Part shown: positions 50,207 to 62,044 of the stretch, piece by piece
Layout: each line of letters opens with the position of its first letter
Position numbering within the stretch: position 1 is the first letter of the stretch
DNA from: Certhia americana
Lineage: Eukaryota > Chordata > Aves > Passeriformes > Certhiidae
DNA length: 64,000 bases
Assembly: GCA_018697195.1 (NCBI GenBank)
Contig: CM031878.1
Span: forward strand, 68,467,642-68,531,641
Direction: 5' to 3'
Made by a program: the position numbers and the translations under genes
The notes under the pieces: generated by a model
What the model was told of the DNA's origin: nothing
Database searches by the model: none
What the model saw: only the letters and a program-made list of their open reading frames with translations

Positions 50207-53200
50207 AGCAAAATAAAGTATAATTTGTTCCCTACACTTACCTGGGACTGCAGAAAGTATTTTGGAAGTCTCAGTTAACTCAGTTAATGAAGCCCCTTGC
50301 ATTAGTCCATTAAATACCTTGTGGGTGGGATTCATTTCCTGAAGGACACCAAATAGCAGGGAGGGATGATTTCTAAATGCAGTGTGATTCAGAAAATGCC
50401 GTACTTCCTCATCCTGAGGCAAATGCCTTGTGTGCATGTCTCTTCTGCAGTTTCATTAGTCAGTACTCGGCACTCTGTACTCTTTACACACAAGTCCCAT
50501 GTATTCTTTAAGTAATGAGAGCAGTTGATTATGTTGCATTTGACTACCAGTAATTTCACTTTTCAGGCTTTTCTATCCAAAGGTAATGGCACTGATGCAA
50601 TTGTCACTTTATATGAAGATGCATCTCTGAAAAAGACCAGAGAAAATAGAGAGTTTGTAACACTGGGATCCTGGGTAGCCTAACTATCAGCTGGGGATAT
50701 GGCAATTGCCTGTTACTCTGCATTACAGTATGAAGGGGACAGAAAAAGATCCTCAAAGGACAATGGGCGATTACCATGCCATATTTTTAAAACTTTGAAT
50801 AATATTATATTATTTAGAATGTTTTAGGAACCATAATATGCTGTTTAAAAGTTTGCAGCATGTGCAATGCATTGAAAACTCTCTGATCTGTAGAGTTACC
50901 TTTTCTTCTTGTCATTCCAGGCTCCTTCCCTGTTACTTGCTCTCCATGCTCTGCATTTACTGCTTCTGTACCTCTTCCACTAGCATGATTAGTTTTGGCA
51001 CCAGCAGCCATCCAAATGCATGATAGACTTTTAAAATAAATACTTGAAGTGTCCTGTTTCCTCCTTCCTTCGTGTCTACACAAAGCAGTGAGCCTCCCAT
51101 GCCTAGAAGGCTTCTTTGTACTGGCTCTGTGAACAGAAACCCTGCAGGGTAAAAAAAAAAAAAAAAGTGAGTAAATTTCAGACCCTCTGTCCTGACACTC
51201 TGAGGCAACTTGTGTTTTGCTTGAACACTGGGTCTTTCCTTGGGAGCTCACTGTGAACATCGTTAGTGAAGTTCTGTAGCACAGATGTGGGCTCCAAGGG
51301 GCTGGCTTGGAGCTGGAACAATGCCTTCATCTAATTTAGAGCCACCTGGAGGCTGTGAAACAGCTCTCCCTGTGTCTTTATCTTTCCCTCGTATTTGTCT
51401 TGCACTCTAAGGCTCAGCTCCACAGAGGTATTTGAGCTCCTCATTCCTTGATATCAGTGGGAGCCTTGACAGGAAATAGATAGCAAACATCTGTACAAGA
51501 TCCAGGCCTGAGATTTTGAACCATCTCCTTCACTGTGTGTTGATGATGACAGGATTGAAAAGGGACTACAGTGAAGAAATGTTTTGGTGGCCTGAAATTG
51601 CTGAGATTTTGCTCTGCTCTGCAGGCTTAAAAACATTACAGATGATCCTGCTATAGTGAGTGATTTACAATGGTTGTCCAAGTCCTCTCTTCTGATGCGT
51701 GCTGGCTGGCTGGACTGCCATGGAGAAAGTGACTTTCCAAGTCTTGAAGTTGCACATTGAGCTCCCCTGGGGCTGGGGTCCTAAGTCCTTCACCCTTGCC
51801 TGCAAGAATTTGCCAAGGATACTCATTATTAGTTATTATTATTATAAGTTAGCAGCACATGGTCATCTTCCTCATGGCAAGCCGCTGATTTTGGGTAAAG
51901 TGTTCATTATTGTGTGCGTGACCACATAATTTTTTTTCTTTTTCACTTGTCCATCTTCTTTATTCTTCTCCCTTGGTTCCATCACCTTTTTTTCCTTTGT
52001 TCCTTCCTTGCTGAGGAAAGGAAAGCAATGGACCTTTTCCCTCACTTACTTATGAATTCATTCTCATATCACCCAGTTAAACATCTCATTAAACAAAGCA
52101 CTCTCAGGAAAGGTTATTGACAGTAACCTCGCCATGTTAGACTTCTGAGTCATGTTTGAAATTAGTTCCAGAACAACAGAGAGAAGCTTCTGGCCTTGAA
52201 CCATGATGTCCTTTGTGCTGAAAGCGAGTTTGTATTTACACAATCCTTTTAACCTTGTGTTAGCTCATGGCCCAATTCCCCAGTCCTCCATGGCTGATGC
52301 AATCACTTATTCTTAAACAGGGCTAGGAAGATGCTGGAGTAATGCCCCATGAGGCTGTTTCCTTACATTGCTGAAAAAGCCAGGCACTAAGCCTGTTTTT
52401 TTTTTTTTTTGTTTAAAAGCCACCTATAGCCCCATCTGTTCTTGTAAGCCCCACTTCTGTAAGAGACTTCACCTTAAGCTTGTGTGTTCCCTTGTAAACA
52501 CAATGACCTCCTTATCTCTATGAACCCTAGCTCAAGAGCTGCAGCAAACGGCAGAAAAAGAGCCTTCAGAAGAGCCTTCAACCTTCAAGGTGCTGTTGGT
52601 GTGTCTTGTTCACATCCCAAAGGCTTCAGCAGGGAGCAGGAGCCTCAGGCACCCTTCAAGCAGGTGAATATATTTGCAGGGTTATCTTGACAAGCATAAA
52701 CGGGGCCCCTGCCTAATGAAAGTTTTGTGTACTTCACTGCCTTTTTCTATTTTAGACAATCCTCACTGGTTCAAGGAGCTTGATGTTTTGGTGTTTCCAG
52801 TAATGGGTGAGGTGGCAAGGCATAGCCACACAATTGCCTTGCTCAGCTTGATTGCAAGGATTTACCAGTCTTAAGGAACTGCCCCTTCTGAATTTTCTCC
52901 ATGGTTCAATTTGTGGGTGACAACCACAACTTGTACCTGATCATTACTCTTCCTCCAAAGAGAGATGTTGCTAGTTGTTAAGACTGATTACATTTATATA
53001 GGGCCACTAGAGTAAAATCCCAACAACTTTTGGGCTGAAGGGTGTGAAATATTCACACACAAAATCTGTAACTAAATGGGAAAAGCTATTGTTTAAATTT
53101 CAGAGGGTTTCCTTGCTAGATATGGCAACTATAGCTCATCTAGGGTGGATCATGGTGAGTTTTGGAAACACATGGTCACCTACAGCCCTAGCGTAGGATT

Positions 53201-53810
53201 CACATTTGTCTGTGCCTAGGAGAATAATACCCAGTGTTCAAGTGAGATGCAAAACCCTGTGGCCTCTCTGGCCAGCACTGCCCCAAGTTCCATGTGGAGA
53301 AGACTGAACCTGTAACTCTTCTGTCAGCTACCCAAATCTGGGGTTAACCTGATGTATTTATCTGTTATTTGCATGAAAGCTGGTCAAAATGCTAATTGAG
53401 ATCACCATTCTAGTAAAACCAATGTAGCAGGTGCTGTACAAACAGAGCAATAAATGCTCTGTCTTGAAGAACTTATGATCTGAAAGTGCAGGAAAGAGAC
53501 TGGATGGGAAAGGGGAAAAGAAAGCAAAATCGCTTGGAAGCTGCCAATGGAAAGAGCTGCTGAGTTAACTGTTGTCATACAAATTTATTTCAGTGGGATG
53601 GAAACTCTGCTGTGTCTGGTTATGTGTGATCTATCCAGACAAGGGAGTTTTCTTCCACACATCTCCTGTAACCCAGCCTTTGACAATTTCACTTCACTCT
53701 TTCAGCAGGTACTGGAGGAATGTAACTCATGCTAAATGTGCAAATAAAGGAGGGAAGGAGAAATTACCTTCTGCTGTGGAATGCTGTCTGGCACGCTGAC
53801 TCCTGGGCAT
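50207..53810. other. Single-copy non-coding DNA
   Basis: No gene recognised. A16 at 51151-51166 and T15 at 52396-52410 are the main homopolymers. The 148-codon minus-strand open stretch at 50814-51260 reads through the A16 run (as phenylalanine) and has no domain. Confidence 0.55.
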
Positions 53811-53841
53811 GCACACACACACATACACACGCACACACACA
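53811..53841. repeat. (CA)n microsatellite
   Basis: About 15 CA units with single interruptions (ATAC, ACGC). Confidence 0.92.
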
Positions 53842-54564
53842 GAGACATATTCATTTATGGACACACAAAGAGAGCCAGAAGGAGGTGAGAAAGGAAAGTT
53901 TTTCAGTCTCACACTAAGCCTCACAGAGCTTAGTGACTGAATTCTCCAAGTGAGTGGCAAAGATTTGGAAGAGAATCCAACTGCAGCTTGGGTTTCATAA
54001 TTGTGTTGGACGCTCAGATTTCCAAATTAAATCTGCAAGTTAGATGGGGGTCCATGTTGTCTGCTGATCATCTGTTTAGGGGGAGAAGGAGAACAGAAAT
54101 GACAGAAGAAAAATACTTGCAAACAACAACAGTAATTAAAATCAAGCATTTGAGCACTGCCACCCCTCCCCCCAGACAGATTTGTCTGGGGAGAAGATAA
54201 ATAACTTCAACTGCAGCCTCCATGCTTGCTCAAGATCTGAAATATTTAAACCAGGTCCCAAAAGCCCATACACATTTTTAATCAAAACCTGCTCTTTTTG
54301 GTTCCTTTGTCTGAATAAATACCCTGACTTGATAGAACACCAAAACCTCATTAAGTTACCATCAGTACAATAGAAAAGTTGAAAATTATCAATGCCATTT
54401 AAACTGCTGCAACTGTACACATACTGTGTTAGACATTTCTCAGGTTCAAGGTTACACATGGCATCATAAGCTCACCTCCTCCCCCACTTCCAGTGCTAAA
54501 CAGGGTTGGATTCTTGCCAGAACAAAAGAATCTGCAGTCAGTTTCTTCAAGATTGAAAAATAAA
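53842..54564. other. Single-copy non-coding DNA
   Basis: No gene recognised. The 105-codon minus-strand open stretch at 54142-54459 has no domain that I know. Confidence 0.5.
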
Positions 54565-54661
54565 GTTGGGTTTTTTTTTCCCCTGCAGGGGGAAAAAAAA
54601 CCAAAAAAGCAAAACCCAACAAAAAACACACAGACATTTAAAAAAAAAAAAAAAAAAAAAA
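54565..54661. repeat. Nested palindrome followed by poly-A
   Basis: GTTGGGTTTT (54565-54574) is the exact complement of 54611-54620. Inside it, TTTTTCCCC (to 54583) pairs with the G/A run after a TGCA centre (54584-54587), giving an almost continuous hairpin. An A22 run follows at 54640-54661. The palindrome lies in A/C-type low-complexity sequence like several other tracts in the window. Confidence 0.8.
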
Positions 54662-57600
54662 GCCCAAACCCTGAAGAAAAGCAGACAGCTGCTAACTAGT
54701 TGTCTAGCTGTCTATTTGTGGGCATTTTCTTTCATCTTGTCATACCTTTTGTGCTGTTTGAAATGTTTGGAGCTTAAACTTGAAGAACACTCAGTGGATT
54801 CCAAACTTGTATTAAAAGAAAGGAAAAGAAAGGCAGAAGAGTTCTGACAACAGATGTGTGTGTTTGTGTGTTGGGACCACATCATTCTGAGCATCAGCTT
54901 GGAAAATCATCATCATTGATTTTATTTTCATCTGACTGAAGGAAATTTTTCAGACAAGAAAATGTACAGTAACAATGCAATTTGTAGAAAAACATATATA
55001 TCTAGAATGCAAGTGAGAGGGATATGTTGTGAGACCTCTGCAGAACAAGCAGAGACCATTTAGTCAATCATATCTGCTGCTTTTGCTGTTTTGATTATCT
55101 GTTTCCATAGAATGGGTAAAATCATCTATTTCTAGACAGTTTTCCTCTGCTTTGCCATCTCATCTGTTAGAAGGAAGCAAGGCAGAAATCTAATTAATGT
55201 CAGTGATCTTCAGTGAGCCTTAGATCAGACTGTGGTGTATTTAACTCTGTTGATTTTTGTTGCCTTCTGCTATGCAGACAGTGAGTGCAAAAGGGGACTG
55301 GCTCCTACTCTGGCTTCCAGATAGTTCTCTGGAACTTCTAATTTCCTCAGACTCACCCCTTCCTCCAGCATAATGAAGAAAACAAAACCAGCTGACAAGT
55401 GAGCAGAAGCAAAAAAAAGAAGGGAGGAAACCACTGAAATTTTTCCCCTGTGGTGAGGAACCCTTCTCATCCCATCCCTTTCCAACGGCCCTTCCTGGCA
55501 CCCTGATGGTGAAGAGCTGTCTTCACACCTCCTCTCCCCTCAGGAGGAACAGGGCTTTGTGGCAAAGCCAAGGCAGAAGTCTTTTAAAAGGGGAGCTTAC
55601 TTGGAGGGGCCTGAGAATCCCTAACCTGTTCCCATCAGTGCCTGTGAGATTAGTGTAAGGCAGGGAATGGTATCCCCTCACTGTTCTGTGCCAAGAGGCA
55701 GCTGAAGCAAAAAATTCCTGGTGCTTTGTGGCTGCCTGTACATCCTCTGACCCATCTGCCCACGTTTCTTAAGCAGGGAGAGCAGGATGGAAAGGCAGCA
55801 TCATCACCATTAACTGTGACCTTGCTGCTTCTCTGGTGGAGTTTGGAGACAGGGTGACCCTAGTGATTCACCACTCTCTGGAGAAGGATTGTCCAAAAGG
55901 AAGTTCTCATGGGGTCCTCCACCAGCCTTTTGTGCTGCTTCTTGCATCCACCAACACACCAAAGCTGAGAGGACCAAAGAATGAATTATACTGGTTTCCA
56001 GCACCCAAGAAGCCTGTCTGCTTGGACCACAGGTAATCCTTCTTCATCATACAATACAGATGGCTTCTGCCAAAGCAGGGGTGCTTGCTTCAGCACCTTT
56101 AAAACAGCTTCTGCCACAGACCTCTCTCTCTTCAGGCAGAAGAAAGTGCTCAAAACTCACAACCTTCTTGAAGCAATCCCATGAGTTCTCTGGTGCTCTT
56201 CCACTTTGTCTCTGGAGTGACTGTGCCTGGCATGGACATGGAGTTATGGGCAGAGTCCCTCTTGTCTGTGCTGTGCCCCCATCACTTGTACCAGAGGTGT
56301 CCACGAGCTTCTGAGACTAAATTGATATGAGAGAACTCACAGCTTGAAAACTTAAGTGAGAGAGAAAAGCTTTAAACAAAGGGAATAGTTTTTCCTCCTG
56401 ACAGCAGATATCTTTTTAGGAACTCCTTGATTAGACCATGGATGATCAAGAGGTTGAAGGGAGATGGGATATTTACATATAAAAAGGAACTCTACTTTTG
56501 GGATCAACTAGACTATTCAGGGTTCACACTATACCCCCTTTTTTTCCCAGATTTATACAGCCTATACTAGGATTAAGCCTCCATCGAGTAGATTATCTTT
56601 ACATAGAGGCTGTATCTAGTGTTACAGGCTCTTTATTATCTCTTCTTTGAGGCTGTGTAGGCTATCTCCTTGAAGTTCTTAACCCTTAAAGCACTTTATC
56701 TAGTATTTATTGTTTCTTCTCCACAAGCATCTGAGATGGCAGCACTGGTATACAGACCCCACCTGTCCTCATTCTCCATTAGAGCATCACCTCTCCTCCC
56801 CCAGCTTTTTCTGTACACATGGGGCTCATGCCAGCATCAGGCGTATTTCCTAATCCCTTTCATCCCCCAAAAGTGTGCACCATTCTTGCTTGACTCGGGT
56901 GGGCTGCATTGTTCCTGTCAAATGCAAACATGTTCCAGCTGCTGTGATTTTGATGCATTTGTTTTGAGTGATGTAAGAAGAGCTGTCAGTAGCTTGGGTG
57001 ATTAAAAGGTCAGGATTGACCATCTAAGGAAAATGGAGATAAGAGGAACATGGGGTGGAGGATTGCAAAGTGTGACTGGCTAAAGTTTTCTGCAGCAATG
57101 TTGCATCTACTGAGTGTTGCATGGTGTTTGAAGTAATGATTGGAAGTTCCTGGGTTCAGTCTTATGTTTTCTCCTAAAATGACAAGCTCTGGACAAAGCA
57201 AGTGCCCACATAGAATCCTGGGCCTGTTTTCTCTGTGCTTGTGCTCCAAGAAGGAGCTGGTACAGTATGCTGCACCACTGAGGCATCCCTCATTAGCCAG
57301 AGTCGCTGATTCAAGTTATTCCATTCTTTCTGTGCTGTCTGCCCTATCCTGATGAGACCACTGTTGCTGTTAGGACCCACATGTGAAAAGAAGGTGGGAT
57401 TTACTGACTGGCAGTATCTAGACTTTGGTGACATTTCCTTCTCACTGTTCCTATGATGGACCAGAGAAATATTTTTCCTTCCCAGTCTCCTGCTCAGCAA
57501 AATGTCAAACTTTTCTGAGTTTATTCATAATTTTTTAATAGCTTCTGGCTGTGGATATTGGACTCTGCGCCAGTGCTATCATATTGACTTCTGTCTATTT

Positions 57601-58151
57601 TAGCAGAAGAAATTGATCAAGAATAACATCTTGCAGTGATCTCCAAATTGTCTTGCACCCTCAGCTTGTAAATGTCCCAGGCAGCATTTTCCTGGTCTCA
57701 TCACCAGATGAGCTCCCCAGCTGGTGTTAGCTAATGCATGCTCACTATTCTAGTCTATTTGTGCCACTCTCTTGCCATGTCTTTTCTACCTAACTGGGCA
57801 TGACAGAGCTGAAATAAACTGAGCTGCATTGATTTTAATGGTTTACCCTCTTCTGAGAAGGAAGGGGTGGCTTTCTTAGCTATCAGCTCCTTGGATGACT
57901 GCTGGCCATCAATTGAAGCATATATCCTCTTTCTCCCTGCACTAGATATGCTTCTCCTGCAGTCATGCTGCCCCAGTCTGAACAGGAATAATCACAGCTC
58001 CTCCTGCACTGGCTACTTATGTGAAAAATGCAGAACTGAACAAGCTACGGCTAAATGTGCTGGAAATATGAAGAGGAGAATGATCTTTGGCTGTGCATCA
58101 AAGAGCATTAAGGCATTCTGAAGCAGATTCCTCTTGCTTTCTGGGTTTAAT
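54662..58151. other. Single-copy non-coding DNA
   Basis: No supported exon and no identified transposon. Slightly more GC-rich around 55240-56320, where several short overlapping open stretches exist on both strands without domain matches. Their mutual overlap suggests composition rather than coding. Confidence 0.5.
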
Positions 58152-58496
58152 TCAGAAGGGATTTTCTAGCCACAGAATCAAGCTCTTTACTGCATGATTT
58201 CTTTCCTGCAGGAGCTGTGAAAATGTGGGTTCTGTTTGGGACACAAAAAAGCCATAGAGGTGTCCAGGGGTGTGTAGGAGTTTCTGTGGAGATGACAGCA
58301 GACCTTCCTGCTGTTCCAAATGTGCAATGCTGTTAGACCTGAGAGGCATCATTCCTAGTGAATTCCAGAGAGGCTTGATCTCCATTTCTAGATATTCACA
58401 TTGCCTGTTCTTAGTCAGCTCATACTTTTCTAAATATTTTTCCTCTTGATCTCTTAAAATAGTTTCCCAGGCTGTCCCTACTGCTGACGTTAACAT
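58152..58496 (-). pseudogene. Protein-like ORF, identity unknown
   Basis: A 114-codon frame reads from ATG at 58496 to TGA at 58152. The first 40 residues are charged and helix-like (for example ILRDQEEKYLEKYELTKNRQ) with purine-rich first codon positions; the rest is more ordinary, ending LILWLENPF. Upstream on the minus strand lies an A-rich tract, not a pyrimidine-rich acceptor, and a stop occurs about ten codons before the ATG. I do not recognise the family. It may be a decayed retrocopy, an isolated exon, or chance; the evidence is weaker than for 42426-42662. Confidence 0.15.
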
Positions 58497-58541
58497 ACTC
58501 CAGTCTGTGTTCCTTTTTTATTATGTCTCTTTTGTCTCCTC

Positions 58542-58557
58542 TTTTTTTTTTTTTTTT
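58542..58557. repeat. Poly-T tract (T16)
   Basis: Homopolymer just upstream (minus-strand sense) of the preceding protein-like ORF. Confidence 0.85.
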
Positions 58558-58677
58558 CTTTTATTAAACAGAAACCACATAACTGCCTTATATAATTCAA
58601 TTTTGAGTTGATAAGCAATTTCCCCTAAACACAGCCTTCATGTGGAAACATGCAAGGATGCTTCTTTGGATTTCAAA

Positions 58678-58772
58678 TTTTTCTTTTTGTTTGTTTGCTT
58701 GGTTGGTTTTTCTGTTTTGTTTTTGGTTTTGTTTATGGTTTTTGTTTTTGTTTTGTTTGGGTTTGGTTTTTT
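58678..58772. repeat. T/G low-complexity tract
   Basis: About 95 bases dominated by TTTG, TTGG and TTTTG units. The F/G/V-rich translation on the plus strand is artefactual. Confidence 0.85.
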
Positions 58773-61700
58773 CATAGTTCTAAAATTCTGGATGTATTAT
58801 GTCACCTTAACCTGTGGCTTTAATTCGCTGCTAACAATTCAGTATTCCTTCTGCACTCTTCCTGATACCTTACCTCACTTTTCCAAAACTACAATTTCAG
58901 CTGAAATGCAGCATGACATCCTTGGTATGAGGATGCCATACTTAGACCAAAAATAATCAGAATTTATGAATAATTACACAATTACTATTGTTTTGTTGTA
59001 AAATACTCATTCTGTAGCAATGATCAAAGTATTTGATGTGGTTGTTCCCGTCCTATGCATGCTTATTTGTTGTTCATATTTTATTTCCCTGCTAAGACCT
59101 GCAATTGCTGGTTTTGATGTAACAAGTTGTTGGATATTTCTTGCTTTCAAGTATCAGTGTTTGTATGCCCCACATCATTGAGTGCTTATTATATATAACG
59201 CTTCCTTTTCTAGATCTGTTTACACCTATAAATATGCCTAGCTTATCATTTGATATTGTCCCCCATTCCTCTGCCAAAGCAGGTCTGGCTTTTATCTTGC
59301 ATTTTAAACTAGTAAAATATGAGTGTTCATGAAAGATGAGGAACATAACAAACTTGTCTCTAGTTGTGCAATCAAGTATAAGTGTGACTGCCTTTAAACA
59401 GAATGTGTCAATTCTGTGATCTCTGCAATTTCCTTTAATAGGCCTGTTGTAAGTTGTCTCCTGTTACAGTGCAATACACATTAGGTGTATTCTTAGTAAT
59501 GAGACCACTGTTCATGAATATACAAGAGTAGTTATTTAGCACAGGAGGGAAATGACATCTCTGCCTAGTTCCTAGGCAGGATTAAATTGATAGACTTTCC
59601 CTGGACAAGCTGGTTCTGCTGCAGTGGGAAGCATTCTCCCAAGTGCACCAGTAACAAATGGTTGGTGTCACCCCCTAGCACTTACCTGGCTAAACAACTC
59701 ATGTGTATAAAGTAGTGTGTGATTTTGAGGCAATGCTTTTTCTTGTGTTTTGATTTGTCTCCTATCTCTCTTAGAGTGTTCCTTAGTGGTTTTTTGGATC
59801 CTGACCCTCCCCTCTGGTTCAGTTTTATCGGGTGATCCCTCCCTGCATGTCTCCAAATGGAGACGTCTGTTTAATTGGCATTCTTGGTGCCAATGTTGTC
59901 ACACATCAGAAGTGGCAGTGCTGGTTATACCCCTCTGTGTGACAGTTTTGCGGGGAAGCAAAAAAAGCTTCCTCATGTGCGCTGAGCCACACCTGTCTGC
60001 AGGTGCAGATCCAGTGCTTCTATCACTTCATCCCACACAAATTCATGCCCACTGGATCCAGCTTTTAGGGCTGGGTGGACATTGCTGCTGTTTTCACCTC
60101 TTTGACTTCTCTTTTTTAGCATGCAAGTAAACACATAGAGGATGGGATTTAGAGATAATGTTGATTACTCACACATGGGGCCTATATTGAGTTCATGGAA
60201 ATGAATGAATGGGATTGGGCTGGCTTTCAAGAGGGGGTTAGGTGGGGCTGGAAGGGTAACTGGAACACCAACACTGAAGAACATCTTTGGAGCATTTGCT
60301 AAAGCACTGAAATGTTGACATCTTGTGGAAAGTTAAATTTTAATTTATGTTTTCATTTTCTGGGCTAGTAAATGGAAAAAATAGCAGCATGCAGTCACAG
60401 CAGGTATTCTCTGAAATACAAACACACACACATCTCAGAGTGTATTTGTGAATGTGGCTGTTTGTGTTTTGTTGACAGAGCCTGCTCACTCTATGCCTCA
60501 TGTTAGTCATATTCTGTCATGTGTCTGAGCTAAAATTCCTCACTCAATTAATTAAACTGAGACAGCATCACCTGGAAATGCCAGATCCCTCCAGTGGGAC
60601 CAAGCCAGAAGTATATATCCCTACTCCATATATGCATTGGAGTATTGAAGCATGCCAAGGAGAAAATGGGTGAACAGGTCTGGAGTGAGCAGAGGAGGGA
60701 TGTAGATCGTTGGACCTGCATGAAACATGGAGAAAACTATTCTTAATCAAGAGGATTGTTTAGGGTCCCTTTGTCTCGCTCCTGCCTGAATATGAAGGTT
60801 ATAAAACTCATCTGAAGCAGCTTCTTCACAGTCTTCTCTGACTGTGAAGGTCAGATGAAGTGATTTCTCTTTTCTCTCCTGCCAGGAGGATCCAGAAAGA
60901 CCCTTGGGTGAGATTTGGCTCCGCTGAGGCTTTCCAGCAGAGGTCACCAACAGTGATGATGGGTATAGAGGAAATGGCTGGATGAGCTTCCTTCCTTCTT
61001 GCTCTCTTCCATTTTGCAAGTTTTAATATTAGAGTCTGGAAAAATGCTCTTATAATAAATAACAGTGAGGGATGACAATATTTAAATTATTTCAGGACAC
61101 CCTCTGTCATCAACATAACTGTTTGAAAGCTGGTTTTAAACTGTTCCTCTGTGATGAATTTTAAAAGGGATCTGTTAAGTGCATATCTGGACAGAGGAAA
61201 TTCCACGCTAAAATTCACTGGATTAGCATCAGATCCAGAGCCCACTGGAAAGAGTGGGAGATCTCCTGATGAGTTTGGTGGGCCTTCAATTCAAGGTCTA
61301 AGTGTCCAATTCTCTGAATAATGCCTGTGACTATTTGTGTCCCTCCCTTCACTGATCACAATCTCTGCCTCTTGCTGTTGAGCCAGGACAAACCTTGCAG
61401 CAATTTGAAGGACTTACCTGGCAAGAGAGCAGCCTTGCTGTAAAAGCTGCATGTCTTCTTGTCTGCAGTGCTCAAATCAATCTTGAGTGACCACACAGAG
61501 TAAATGCACAAACAGTCTCATCAGACTCCAATTTTCTGTCCAGTGTCTACTACAGACCTTTAAACAATTCTTTCCCATAAGCCTCTTGTTTTGCTGAAAT
61601 GTGAATGAAACAGAACTGGAGTGCTTTCTCCCTCTTGTCTGTAATTATTTGTAATATCTTGCATCTTAATTTTCAGCAATGGAAAGCAGACAAAGAGCCA

Positions 61701-62044
61701 ACCCTGCTCCATCTGATGAGAGCTTTGACCTGCTTTTCTTGGGTGTAAACAGCTGTAGCACAGTCAAAGCAAAGGGCAGTCAGACCCCATTGCAAATTAC
61801 TCCTAAATTCACCATTGGATGCTCTTTTTGAAAAATCCATTTTACACTGCTTGCATCTAGTTTTGAATGCTTACATTGAACTGTCTATAATTTGAAAACT
61901 ATTTTCATTGGTCATGAATTTTTCCCTGGAGTGTCTCCCCAGGTAATCAAATGTTAGTGTTTTTTGTATTTCAGAGACGCTAGCCTTTATTTTATTAAGT
62001 GCTTTGCATTCCTAACATGATGCTCATCTTCAGTGATTCGGTGC
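58773..62044. other. Single-copy non-coding DNA
   Basis: No gene recognised in 3.3 kb. Only a short CA run near 60421-60431 and scattered short homopolymers are visible. The 126-codon plus-strand open stretch at 59750-60130 has no domain. Confidence 0.55.

Noticed and set aside
50814..51260. 148-codon minus-strand ORF
   Set aside because: It reads through an A16 homopolymer as a phenylalanine run and has no domain.
59888..59906. TTGGCA and TGCCAA half-sites resembling an NFI site
   Set aside because: The half-sites are separated by more than the 5-base spacing of the NFI consensus.
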